Shown here piece by piece: positions 1-7,623 of a stretch of 64,000 bases of DNA. Each line of letters opens with the position of its first letter. Position 1 is the stretch's first letter. The notes under the pieces are model-generated. The model did no database searches, was not told the origin of the DNA, and saw nothing but the letters and a program-made list of their open reading frames with translations. This stretch comes from an uncultured Christensenellaceae bacterium (GTDB lineage: Bacteria; Bacillota; Clostridia; Christensenellales; Borkfalkiaceae). The stretch spans positions 310,001 through 374,000 of the forward strand of contig CAJULB010000001.1 in the NCBI GenBank assembly GCA_910587005.1, written 5' to 3'. The position numbers were made by a program, and so were the translations under genes.

Positions 1-1403
1 GTCGGCTCGTCCAGAAGCAGAACGTTGCCGCGCTCGCTTTCGAGTATGCACAGCGCAAGCTTTGCCCGCTCGCCGCCCGACAGCGATTTTACGGGCTTTT
101 GCATATCCTCCTCAAACAGTCCGCAACGCGCCAGCGCGGAACGCACCTCCGTCTGCGTCAAGCCCAAATGCCTGTCCCACAGCTCCGCCATTACCGTATT
201 TTCACCGTCGAGGTTTCCCCCTTCCTGGTCGTAATATGCAATTTTTACAAAGCGCCCGACTTCGATTGCAGAAGTTCCGCCCTTTATTATATGCTTTAAA
301 AGCGTGGTTTTACCAGTACCGTTTTCACCGACGAGCGCAACCTTCTCACCGCGCTTTATTTCCGCTTGCCCCCCGCATATCAGCGATTTACCGCCGATTT
401 CAAGGTTTAAATTGTTGATTTTTAAAACGTTTTCGTAAGGTCTGACTTCGGTTGAAAAATGAAAATGCGGCGCCGCTTTGGGAACGTATGGTTTTTCTAA
501 AATTTCCATTCTTTCAAGGCGGTTCACGCGCGAAAGCGCTGACTTTGCCGTGGTTGCGCGGACGATATTTCTGTCAACGTAGTCCTGCAATCTTGCCCGC
601 TCCTCCTGCTGGGCTTCGTACTCCTTCAAAAGCCGAGCGTTCAAATCGGCTTTAAGCGCCTTATACTTTGAATAGTTGCCCGAAAATGACAGCAGTTTTT
701 TATTTTCAAGCTCCAAAATGCGCGTGCAGATTTTATCTAAAAAATATCTGTCGTGCGAAACGGTTAAAATTGCGCCCTTGAAGGTTGAAAGATAATCTTC
801 CAGCCAGAATAGCGTGGTTATATCGAGGTGGTTGGTCGGCTCGTCCAAAATAAGCAAATCGGGCTGTTCAAGCAGCAGTCGGGCAAGCTTTAAACGGGTT
901 TTTTCACCGCCGGACATTGTATCCACAACCTGATTGTAATTTTTTTCGAACCCCATACCGTTTAAAACAGTCTTGATTTTGACCTCTACGTTATAGCAGT
1001 CGCGCGAGGCTATATAGCCGTTTAAACTTTCGATTTGCGCCGAAAGTCTGGCATATTCGGGGGCGTAATAGTCTGTCTGCGCAAGCTTTTGCGAAAGCAT
1101 TTCAAGCTTTTCCACGGCGGAAAGCTCTTCCTTAAAAACTTCGAGCATCTCTTTATAAACAGTGTTCCCGCATGAATATCCGCCGTTCTGTTCAAGATAT
1201 CCTATGCGCGCGCCGTTCTTTTTTATGACTTGTCCGCTTTCGGGAAACAGTTCGCCCGTGATAAGGCGGATAAGCGTGGTTTTGCCCTCGCCGTTTGCGC
1301 CGATAAGCCCGACGCGCTCGCCCTCGTTTAAGGCAAAACTAACGTCGTGAAATATTAAATTGTCGCCGTAGGAAAACGACGCGTTGTCGAACGTTATAAT
1401 CAT
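1..1403 (-). CDS. ABC-F family ATP-binding protein (3' end cut by window edge)
   Basis: This is a soluble tandem-ABC ATPase of the ABC-F family, whose members act on the ribosome in translation or antibiotic protection and have no membrane domain. I translated it directly from the start ATG at 1403-1401; about 467 codons are present. Nucleotide-binding domain 1 has a Walker A (GANGEGKTT, residues 35-43), the signature MSGGEKTRLKLARLLL and LLILDEPTNHLD. A charged linker rich in Arg, Lys and Glu follows, as expected for the family. Domain 2 has a Walker A GENGTGKTT and the signature LSGGERAKLAL, and the window ends inside the second Walker B (LLLDEPT), so only the tail is missing. It lies 28 bp downstream of the radical SAM gene on the same strand, probably as one operon. 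The subfamily (Uup, YdiF, EttA or resistance type) is not resolved. Confidence 0.93.
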   Translation of the reverse strand, partial: MIITFDNASFSYGDNLIFHDVSFALNEGERVGLIGANGEGKTTLIRLITGELFPESGQVIKKNGARIGYLEQNGGYSCGNTVYKEMLEVFKEELSAVEKLEMLSQKLAQTDYYAPEYARLSAQIESLNGYIASRDCYNVEVKIKTVLNGMGFEKNYNQVVDTMSGGEKTRLKLARLLLEQPDLLILDEPTNHLDITTLFWLEDYLSTFKGAILTVSHDRYFLDKICTRILELENKKLLSFSGNYSKYKALKADLNARLLKEYEAQQEERARLQDYVDRNIVRATTAKSALSRVNRLERMEILEKPYVPKAAPHFHFSTEVRPYENVLKINNLNLEIGGKSLICGGQAEIKRGEKVALVGENGTGKTTLLKHIIKGGTSAIEVGRFVKIAYYDQEGGNLDGENTVMAELWDRHLGLTQTEVRSALARCGLFEEDMQKPVKSLSGGERAKLALCILESERGNVLLLDEP

Positions 1404-1431
1404 AATATTTTTAAATTAAAAGCGAACCTTT

Positions 1432-2283
1432 TCAAAAATCCCATTGCGGAATAAAGCTTTCGCTTGCGCTTTCAAAGTCCTGCAAAAACACGTTTTCAAG
1501 ACCGTATTCCCTTACCGCCGCAAGCACCCTTTCATACTCTCGCTTGGTGATTTTTCTTTGTAATTCCTTGTACTTTTCAATTTCGCCGAATGGCGTATAC
1601 TGGCTCATAAGCGAAAAATATACGCTTTTTGGCAGAGTTGAAACAAACTTTACCGCCTCTATACTGTCGTAAGCGGCAAGCGGTAAAATAAGGTGACGCA
1701 CTATACATCCCGAAAGCATTTTACCGTCCGCGCGCATTTTAAGCGGTTTCTGCGCCATATATTTTATTGCAGGCAACGCAAAATCGGCGTAGTCGCGCCT
1801 TGCCGTATACCTTACCGAAAGCGCGTTGTCAATAAACTTCAAATCGGTCAGCCATATATCGACAAACATGTCGGCAAGCTTCAACGATTCGGCGGTTTCA
1901 TAGCCGTGAGTATTGTAAACTATGGGAATTTGCGGGCGGTACAACTCGATTGCCCCCGCAATATGCTTTAAATAATGGGTAGGATTGACTAAATTTATAT
2001 TTTCCGCGCCCATATCTTCAAGCCGTTTAAAAATGTCCGCAAGCTCGCTTACGGTAATATCTTTGCCGCGCAAAGACCGCGAAAGCTCGTAATTCTGACA
2101 GAAAACGCATTTAAGCGAACACCCGCAGAAAAATATACAGCCGCTGCCGTTTTTGAAGGATACGGGCGGTTCCTCGTAAGGGTGCAGATAGTATTTTGCT
2201 ATTTTAACGCCCTTAACTCCGCACGCGCCCGCGTTTTTTTCGCGGGCGGCGCCGCAGGATACGGGGCACTGGTTGCAATTCAT
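1432..2283 (-). CDS. Radical SAM protein, PflA/PflX-like activating-enzyme family
   Basis: A 283-residue radical SAM protein. The cluster-binding CxxxCxxC motif is seen in CSLKCVFCQNYE near residues 56-65. Additional Cys at the N-terminus (CNQCPVSCG and ACGVKG) are typical of the stand-alone PflX-like group (COG1313) of pyruvate formate-lyase activating-enzyme relatives. It has the family's usual length and a conserved NLVNPTHYL stretch. The physiological target is unknown for this group and none is suggested by the neighbours. The start ATG at 2283 lies only 6 nt beyond a consensus -10 box, so translation may be leaderless. Divergent from the SAM-riboswitch operon. Confidence 0.85.
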   Translation of the reverse strand: MNCNQCPVSCGAAREKNAGACGVKGVKIAKYYLHPYEEPPVSFKNGSGCIFFCGCSLKCVFCQNYELSRSLRGKDITVSELADIFKRLEDMGAENINLVNPTHYLKHIAGAIELYRPQIPIVYNTHGYETAESLKLADMFVDIWLTDLKFIDNALSVRYTARRDYADFALPAIKYMAQKPLKMRADGKMLSGCIVRHLILPLAAYDSIEAVKFVSTLPKSVYFSLMSQYTPFGEIEKYKELQRKITKREYERVLAAVREYGLENVFLQDFESASESFIPQWDF

Positions 2284-2289
2284 AATTTT

Positions 2290-2318
2290 ATTATAAACTA
2301 TCAGCGCAAGAAACGCAA
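2290..2318 (-). promoter_or_regulatory. Promoter of the radical SAM gene (possibly leaderless)
   Basis: On the minus strand, TTGCGT, 17 nt and TATAAT. The -10 ends at 2290 and the ATG begins at 2283, so a start site 6-7 nt downstream would coincide with the A of the start codon. There is no room for a ribosome binding site. Confidence 0.6.
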
Positions 2319-2325
2319 GTTTTGT

Positions 2326-2354
2326 TTGACAACTATTGATTGCAGTGCTATAAT
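2326..2354 (+). promoter_or_regulatory. Promoter of the riboswitch-GNAT-metK operon
   Basis: TTGACA (2326-2331), a 17-nt spacer and TATAAT (2349-2354): a perfect sigma-A-type promoter. Transcription should start near 2361, just before the S-box core. It sits back to back with the promoter of the radical SAM gene. Confidence 0.85.
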
Positions 2355-2360
2355 GATTTA

Positions 2361-2455
2361 AAACCTATAAAGAGTGTGTTAGGGAACGGCCCTTTGACCA
2401 CACAGCAACCTGCTTTGCAAGGTGCTAACGCCGAACCGATGGGGAAAATAAATAA
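2361..2455 (+). promoter_or_regulatory. SAM riboswitch (S-box / SAM-I clan aptamer)
   Basis: The leader holds the conserved S-box core in order: AGAG, AGGGAACGGCCC, TTTGA, a short stem closing (GTGTG with CACAC), GCAACC, then TGC..GCA with AGGTGCTAA, then CC..GG and GAAAATAA. These match the P2 kink-turn/pseudoknot region, the GCAACC junction, the P3 stem and the GGTGCTAA block of S-adenosylmethionine aptamers. P1 looks weak, so this may be a SAM-I/IV-type variant. The downstream metK makes SAM, so ligand and target agree. SAM binding should favour the terminator at 2463 and shut the operon off. Confidence 0.85.
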
Positions 2456-2462
2456 ACAGCGC

Positions 2463-2494
2463 TCCCTTTCGGCAATTGCGGAAGGGATTTTTTT
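2463..2494 (+). terminator. Riboswitch expression-platform terminator
   Basis: TCCCTT (2463-2468) pairs with AAGGGA (2482-2487), followed by seven T. The U-tract ends directly at the GNAT start codon, and the 3' arm GGAAGGGA doubles as the only plausible ribosome binding site for that gene. Confidence 0.8.
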
Positions 2495-2944
2495 ATGAAC
2501 GGTTTTTCAATTGAACGCATTTCTGCCGACAAAAAGCAAATTTATTTTGAAATGTCGCGCGATTTCTACGCTTCGGGCGTAACCAATTCCATAATAGACG
2601 ACAGCGGACGCGAAAAGTTTTTTAAAGAAATTTTAAGCGGTGAAATCGTTAAAGGCTATTTCATTTTATGTAACGGCGAGATTGCGGGGTATTCGGTTTG
2701 CTGTCTTTCGGCTTCTCAGGAAGCGTGCGGAAGGCTTTTGTGGCTGGACGAGCTGTATATAAAACCGCAGTTCCGCGGGAAAGGTCTGGGCACGGAATTT
2801 TTTGCGTTTTTGGAAAACAGCGACGAATACGAGTATATAAGGCTTGAAGTTGAAAAGGAAAACGAACGCGCTATGAAGCTTTATTCCTCGCTGGGCTATA
2901 AAGACGCGGAATATTTATCACTTTACAAAAAGACGAAAAGATAA
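2495..2944 (+). CDS. GNAT family N-acetyltransferase
   Basis: A 149-residue GNAT-fold acetyltransferase. The acetyl-CoA binding motif A is seen as LYIKPQFRGKGLGTEFFAF (about residues 87-105: R/Q-x-x-G-x-G/A), followed by LEVEKENERAMKLYSSLGYK, the typical motif B with the N..A...Y...GF/Y ending. The substrate is unknown. The start ATG at 2495 is preceded by AAGGGA with 7-nt spacing. It is the first gene after a SAM riboswitch and lies 15 bp before metK, which suggests a role connected with methionine or SAM metabolism, but this is inference from position only. Confidence 0.88.
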   Translation: MNGFSIERISADKKQIYFEMSRDFYASGVTNSIIDDSGREKFFKEILSGEIVKGYFILCNGEIAGYSVCCLSASQEACGRLLWLDELYIKPQFRGKGLGTEFFAFLENSDEYEYIRLEVEKENERAMKLYSSLGYKDAEYLSLYKKTKR

Positions 2945-2959
2945 AAAGAAGGTATTTAT

Positions 2960-4108
2960 ATGAGAAAATTTTTTACGAGCGAAAGCGTTACCGAAGGGCA
3001 CCCCGACAAGCTGTGCGACCAGATTTCCGACGCGGTTGTGGACGAAATTTTAAGCCGCGATAAGAACGCGCGCTGTGCGGTTGAGTGCTGCGCCGCTTAC
3101 GACAGACTGCTTATTATGGGCGAAGTTACCACCTCCGCCGAAGTCGATTACGAAAAAATCGCAAGGGAAACTATACGGAAAGTCGGCTATATACACGGGT
3201 CTTTTGCATATGACGCGTGCAAAATCGACGTTGCGGTTCACCGCCAGAGCGCGGATATTGCTATGGGCGTTGACAGAACGGAAAGCGCGGACGTGCGCGA
3301 CAGCTTCGGCGCGGGCGACCAGGGAATGATGTTCGGGTACGCGTGCCGCGAAACCGAGGAGCTTATGCCCTTGCCTATCGCGCTTTCGCACAAGCTTGCA
3401 AAACGGCTTGCGGACGTAAGAAAGGACGGTACTCTGCCCTACCTCCGCCCCGACGGAAAAACGCAGGTTACGGTGGAATACGAGGGTAAAACTCCCAAGC
3501 GCGTTGATACGGTTGTTGTTTCCGCACAGCATAACACAAAGGTTACGCAGGAGCAACTGAAAGAGGATATAATAAAGCACGTTATCCGCGCCATAGTACC
3601 GCCCCAATTGCTTGATAAGGACACAAAATATTTTATTAATCCCACCGGCAGATTTGAAATAGGCGGTCCCGAGGGCGACAGCGGACTGACCGGCAGAAAG
3701 ATTATTGTAGATACATACGGCGGAAGATGCGCACACGGCGGCGGAGCTTTTTCAGGCAAGGACGCAACCAAGGTTGACCGCTCGGCGGCGTATATGGCGA
3801 GATATATCTGCAAAAATCTTGTTGCAAGCGGACTTTGCAACGAGGTTGAATTACAGGTTGCTTACGCTATCGGCGTTGCCAAACCCGTTTCGGTATTTGT
3901 TGACACTTTCGGCACGGGCAAACTAAGCGACGGTGAAATCGCGGATATTGTAGTTAAAGAATTCGATTTGCGCCCCTACTCCATTATAGAAGCTTTGGGA
4001 CTGCGCGCGCCCGTATTTTTACAGACTGCGGCGTACGGACATTTCGGCAAGAGCGGGCTTCCGTGGGAACGCTTAAACAAGGCCGAAGATTTGAAAAAGT
4101 ATTTATAA
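2960..4108 (+). CDS. metK: S-adenosylmethionine synthetase
   Basis: Methionine adenosyltransferase, which makes SAM from methionine and ATP. At 382 residues it is full length. Signature motifs are present: GHPDKLCDQISDA (residues 13-25), the loop GAGDQG (117-122), and GGGAFSGKDATKVDRSAAY (about 260-278), the glycine-rich phosphate-binding block. There is a good ribosome site (AAGAAGG) before the ATG. It is the second gene of the SAM-riboswitch operon, giving classical feedback control by the product. A strong terminator follows. Confidence 0.97.
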   Translation: MRKFFTSESVTEGHPDKLCDQISDAVVDEILSRDKNARCAVECCAAYDRLLIMGEVTTSAEVDYEKIARETIRKVGYIHGSFAYDACKIDVAVHRQSADIAMGVDRTESADVRDSFGAGDQGMMFGYACRETEELMPLPIALSHKLAKRLADVRKDGTLPYLRPDGKTQVTVEYEGKTPKRVDTVVVSAQHNTKVTQEQLKEDIIKHVIRAIVPPQLLDKDTKYFINPTGRFEIGGPEGDSGLTGRKIIVDTYGGRCAHGGGAFSGKDATKVDRSAAYMARYICKNLVASGLCNEVELQVAYAIGVAKPVSVFVDTFGTGKLSDGEIADIVVKEFDLRPYSIIEALGLRAPVFLQTAAYGHFGKSGLPWERLNKAEDLKKYL

Positions 4109-4126
4109 AGTTTAAAATTATTTAAA

Positions 4127-4167
4127 CGCGCCCGACTGCTTTCAAGCAGTCGGGCGCGGGTTTATTT
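4127..4167 (+). terminator. Intrinsic terminator after metK
   Basis: A perfect 13-bp GC-rich stem (4127-4139 with 4146-4158, loop TTTCAA), followed by GGTTTATTT. Confidence 0.85.
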
Positions 4168-4187
4168 ATCAATTTTTTAAATTCTAT

Positions 4188-4312
4188 TTAAACCTTAGAG
4201 AAACGAGCAGAACACGAAGCGCGAGTACCGTCCGCAAGGAGTGTACATAGACGTACACGACTAAGGCGGCACGGAACGCGACAAAGTTATGCGATGTTTA
4301 TATAAGGTTTAA
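4188..4312. repeat. 125-bp MITE-like palindromic element
   Basis: Bounded by perfect 10-bp inverted repeats, TTAAACCTTA (4188-4197) and TAAGGTTTAA (4303-4312). Further nested complementarity lies inside: CGCG with CGCG, CCGTCCGC with GGCGGCACGG, and a central GTGTAC..GTACAC. The whole can fold into one long imperfect hairpin. It has no coding capacity and sits in the convergent gap between metK and proS, touching the proS stop codon. I see no second copy in this window. Confidence 0.6.
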
Positions 4313-5740
4313 TCAATATGCACGCGCAAATATAACGACGTGCTTCGCCTTTTTACCGCAGATTGCGCAGGTTTTGGCAGTTTCGCCCTCGGCGTAAACT
4401 CTGGCGGTGGCGGCGGTTTCTATCTTGACTTTATCCTCGCACGCGCGGCAGCCGCACCAGCCCGCTTTGACGAATTTTCCGCTTTCAACCCCCTGCAAAA
4501 TTCCCGCCATATCGGTTGCGTAGGTTATGCGCCCGTCACGGCGCACTCTCGCCGCTTCAAGCATATCCTTCTGCACGGTTTGCAAAAGGCGCAAAACTTC
4601 GTCAACGATATTTTCAAGCTTGTATTCGCTCTTTTCAAGCGTATCGCGACGGAAAATAAGCGCGTTTCCGCCTTCAATATCGCGCGGACCCAACTCAATT
4701 CTGAGGGGCACGCCCTTCATTTCCCATTCGTTGAACTTCCAGCCGGGGCTGTTTTCGCCGTCGTCAAGCGTCACGCGCACGCCGGCCTTTTCCAAAGCGG
4801 CTTTAACCTCCGCGCACTTTTCCAGAACGCCCGCCTTTTTCTGCGCTATGGGAACGATTACCACCTGCACGGGCGCAACCTTGGGGGGCAGAATAAGCCC
4901 GCGCTGGTCGCCGTGAGCCATTATCAGCGCGCCGATAAGCCTTGTTGAAACGCCCCAGCTTGAAGTGTAAACGTACTTTTGCGCTCCGTCCTTATCCAGA
5001 AATTTAATATCGAAAGCCTTTGCGAAATTCTGACCGAGGTAGTGCGAAGTGCCCGCCTGCAAGCTTTTACCGTCTTTCATCATAGCTTCCATGCCGTAGG
5101 TTGCAACCGCGCCCGCAAACTTCTCTTTTTCGGTCTTTTTACCGCAGATAACGGGGATTGCAAGCACGTTTTCGGCAAATTCCTTATAAACGGCAAGCAT
5201 TTTCATCGTTTCTTCTTCAGCTTCCTCTTCGGTTGCGTGGGCGGTGTGCCCTTCCTGCCACAAAAATTCCGAAGTCCTTAAAAACGGACGGGTGGTTTTT
5301 TCCCAGCGCATAACGTTTGCCCACTGGTTGATTAAAACGGGCAAATCGCGGTAGGACTGTATCCACTTGGAATACATACTGCCGAAAATAGTTTCCGACG
5401 TCGGACGGATTGCAAGCGGTTCGGAAAGCTCTTCCCCGCCCGCGTGCGTAACTACGGCGACTTCGGGGGCGAAGCCTTCAACGTGCTCTGCCTCCTTAGT
5501 GAAAAAGTTCATAGGAATAAGCAACGGAAAATATGCGTTCTGATGCCCCGTGGCTTTGAAACGCTTATCAAGCTCCGACTGGATATTTTCCCAAACGGCG
5601 TAACCGTAAGGGCGGATAACCATTGTTCCCTTTACGGGGCCGTAATCGACAAGCTTGGTTTTTACAACCACGTCGGTATACCACTGCGGAAAGTCCGCTT
5701 CTATATCCGCAATCTGTTCAACAAAATTTTCCTTTGCCAT
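4313..5740 (-). CDS. proS: Prolyl-tRNA synthetase, short (archaeal/eukaryotic-type)
   Basis: Class II aminoacyl-tRNA synthetase that charges tRNA-Pro. At 475 residues it lacks the INS editing domain of the long bacterial form and matches the archaeal-type ProRS found in many Clostridia. Class II signatures are visible (RPTSETIFGSMYSKWI, RTSEFLWQEGHTAHAT, and SSWGVSTRLIGALIMAHGD in motif 3). The C-terminal zinc-binding extension has the Cys pairs GWCGCRAC and CAICG and ends in a tyrosine, as usual for this form. AAGGA lies 12 nt before the ATG. Monocistronic, with its own promoter at 5775-5803. Confidence 0.95.
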   Translation of the reverse strand: MAKENFVEQIADIEADFPQWYTDVVVKTKLVDYGPVKGTMVIRPYGYAVWENIQSELDKRFKATGHQNAYFPLLIPMNFFTKEAEHVEGFAPEVAVVTHAGGEELSEPLAIRPTSETIFGSMYSKWIQSYRDLPVLINQWANVMRWEKTTRPFLRTSEFLWQEGHTAHATEEEAEEETMKMLAVYKEFAENVLAIPVICGKKTEKEKFAGAVATYGMEAMMKDGKSLQAGTSHYLGQNFAKAFDIKFLDKDGAQKYVYTSSWGVSTRLIGALIMAHGDQRGLILPPKVAPVQVVIVPIAQKKAGVLEKCAEVKAALEKAGVRVTLDDGENSPGWKFNEWEMKGVPLRIELGPRDIEGGNALIFRRDTLEKSEYKLENIVDEVLRLLQTVQKDMLEAARVRRDGRITYATDMAGILQGVESGKFVKAGWCGCRACEDKVKIETAATARVYAEGETAKTCAICGKKAKHVVIFARAY

Positions 5741-5774
5741 AATAAACTGTCCTTTAAGTTAAAAATTCTACTGC

Positions 5775-5803
5775 ATTATATCACTAAACGGCGGTAATTT
5801 CAA
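5775..5803 (-). promoter_or_regulatory. proS promoter
   Basis: Minus strand TTGAAA, 17 nt, TATAAT. The short leader (about 28 nt) leaves no space for a T-box. Confidence 0.75.
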
Positions 5804-5877
5804 CATTTTTACGGCGCAAGTGGAAAATATCGGCAATTTTTAGTGTAAAAATTCGACAAATATTGCGCCTTAAATAC

Positions 5878-5906
5878 TTGTAAATAATTGCACTTTAATA
5901 TATAAT
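5878..5906 (+). promoter_or_regulatory. Promoter of the phosphomutase-transketolase operon
   Basis: TTGTAA (5878-5883), a 17-nt spacer and TATAAT (5901-5906). Start expected near 5913, giving a leader of about 200 nt before the gene at 6111. Confidence 0.7.
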
Positions 5907-5913
5907 GTCATTG

Positions 5914-6110
5914 TATTATGCTTATTCGGTTCACGAATTTCTCGGCAAGCCGTTGCTTGCGAAATTCCGTGATTTTAGGGCGCTGCCCTCTTTGCGCAAT
6001 TTTAAGTGCGCTCATATTATATAATTGCGCAAATTCACCTGCTGAGGTTGCTGACCGCAACAAATGCAGTCTGCTTGCAAAAAGTGTGATTTTTGCGCGC
6101 AACATAAGTT
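5914..6110 (+). other. Highly structured ~200-nt mRNA leader
   Basis: Several inverted repeats follow one another: CACGAATTTC with GAAATTCCGTG (about 5932-5971), AGGGC with GCCCT, TTGCGCAAT with ATTGCGCAA (9 bp, about 5993-6032), and GTTGC with GCAAC. It matches no riboswitch I know. An ATG-started frame from 5918 runs through it and overlaps the next gene, but it has no ribosome site and an odd composition, so I treat the region as non-coding. It may be a cluster of palindromic repeats or a regulatory leader. Confidence 0.4.
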
Positions 6111-7610
6111 ATGATTATTGATAACCTTAAAAAACTTAAAAGCGGAACGGATATACGCGGAGTTGCCGTTGAAGCGGACGCGCCCGTTAACCTAACGGAC
6201 GAAGCGGTTGACGTTATCTGCCGTGCGTTTGCAACGTGGCTCGGCAAAAAATACAATAAAAACCGCTTTAAAATAGCAATAGGCAACGACAGCAGAATTT
6301 CCGCGCAGCGCATAAAAGACGCCGCGGCAAACGCATTTTTAGACTGCGGGTGCGACGTTGTTTATACGGGGCTGTCTTCCACCCCCTCTATGTTTATACT
6401 GTTAAAGCAGTCTGATTTTAATTGCGGGGCTTCGGTTATGATAACCGCGTCGCATATGCCGTTTGACAGAAACGGCCTTAAATTTTTCACTCCCGACGGC
6501 GGACTTGACGGAAAAGACGTTTACGAAATTTTAAAGCTTGCCGAAAGCGGTGAATTAATCACTTCAAACACGCGCGGAAGCTATACCGAAAAAAGCTTTA
6601 TGGACAAGTATTCCGCCATTTTGGTTGAAAAGGTTGAAAGCGCTTGCGGAAAACTGCCGTTGAAGGGCAAAAAGATTATAGTTGACGCGGGCAACGGCGC
6701 GGGCGGTTTTTTTGCGGAAAAGGTTTTAAAACCCCTCGGCGCGGATACCGACGGAAGCCAGTTCCTCGAACCCGACGGAAATTTTCCAAACCATATCCCC
6801 AACCCCGAGGATAAATCCGCAATTAAAAGCATTTCTAAGGCGACCGTAAAGCACAAAGCCGATTTGGGAATTATTTTCGATACCGACGTTGACAGGGCGG
6901 CTTGCGTAGGCCCCGACGGAGAAGAAATTAACAGAGATTCTTTAATTGCTTTAATTTCGGGCATACTGTTAAAGGAAAAGGCGGGCACGGTTGTCACCGA
7001 CAGCGTTACAAGCGACGGACTTGCCGAATTTATAACGGCGCACGGCGGAAAGCATTTGCGTTATATGCGCGGTTACAAAAACGTTATTGACAAGTGCAAA
7101 GAGCTGAACGAAAACGGAGAGTACTCTCCCCTTGCCATCGAAACGAGCGGACACGCGGCTTTTAAAGAAAATTATTATTTGGACGACGGCGCTTATCTTA
7201 TCGTGAAAATTCTTATAAGCCTTGCACAGCAGGCAAAAAAGGGCGAAAGTCTGCTTTCGGTAATTTCAGACTTGAAAAAGCCCGTTGAAGAAGCGGAAGT
7301 CCGCCTGACTTTCAGTAAAAAGAGCGAAAACTTCAAGTCGGAGGGCGCTTCCGTTATAGAAAACCTTAAAAAGACCGCCTTGACCGACCCTGCTTTAACG
7401 CTTGCGCCCGACAATTACGAGGGCGTGCGCATAAGCCTTGAAAACGGCTGGCTGCTTGTGAGAATGAGCGTCCACGACCCCGTTATGCCGATAAACTTTG
7501 CAAGCGACGTGCAGGGCGGCAACAAAAAGAACGCGCAGCTGCTTTACAACCTTTTAAGCGGTTACGAATTCCTCGATTTACAAAACTTAGAAAACTTTTT
7601 AACTTTATAA
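6111..7610 (+). CDS. Phosphoglucomutase/phosphomannomutase family protein
   Basis: Alpha-D-phosphohexomutase, 499 residues, interconverting sugar 1- and 6-phosphates. All family landmarks are visible: the phosphoserine loop TASHMPFDRNG with Ser114, the metal-binding DTDVDR (257-262), and the sugar-binding loop ETSGH (344-348). The Pgm/ManB versus GlmM specificity cannot be read from sequence. No clear Shine-Dalgarno precedes the ATG at 6111, and the start is the least certain part. Transketolase follows after 13 bp, so the two form a central carbon operon. Confidence 0.88.
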   Translation: MIIDNLKKLKSGTDIRGVAVEADAPVNLTDEAVDVICRAFATWLGKKYNKNRFKIAIGNDSRISAQRIKDAAANAFLDCGCDVVYTGLSSTPSMFILLKQSDFNCGASVMITASHMPFDRNGLKFFTPDGGLDGKDVYEILKLAESGELITSNTRGSYTEKSFMDKYSAILVEKVESACGKLPLKGKKIIVDAGNGAGGFFAEKVLKPLGADTDGSQFLEPDGNFPNHIPNPEDKSAIKSISKATVKHKADLGIIFDTDVDRAACVGPDGEEINRDSLIALISGILLKEKAGTVVTDSVTSDGLAEFITAHGGKHLRYMRGYKNVIDKCKELNENGEYSPLAIETSGHAAFKENYYLDDGAYLIVKILISLAQQAKKGESLLSVISDLKKPVEEAEVRLTFSKKSENFKSEGASVIENLKKTALTDPALTLAPDNYEGVRISLENGWLLVRMSVHDPVMPINFASDVQGGNKKNAQLLYNLLSGYEFLDLQNLENFLTL

Positions 7611-7623
7611 GGAGAAAACTTTG

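Noticed and set aside
5741..5774. T-box riboswitch before proS
   Set aside because: The leader from the predicted start site is only about 28 nt, too short for a T-box.
5918..6121. 67-codon plus-strand frame in the phosphohexomutase leader
   Set aside because: No ribosome binding site, unusual Cys/Arg-rich composition, overlaps the real gene, and the DNA is dominated by inverted repeats.
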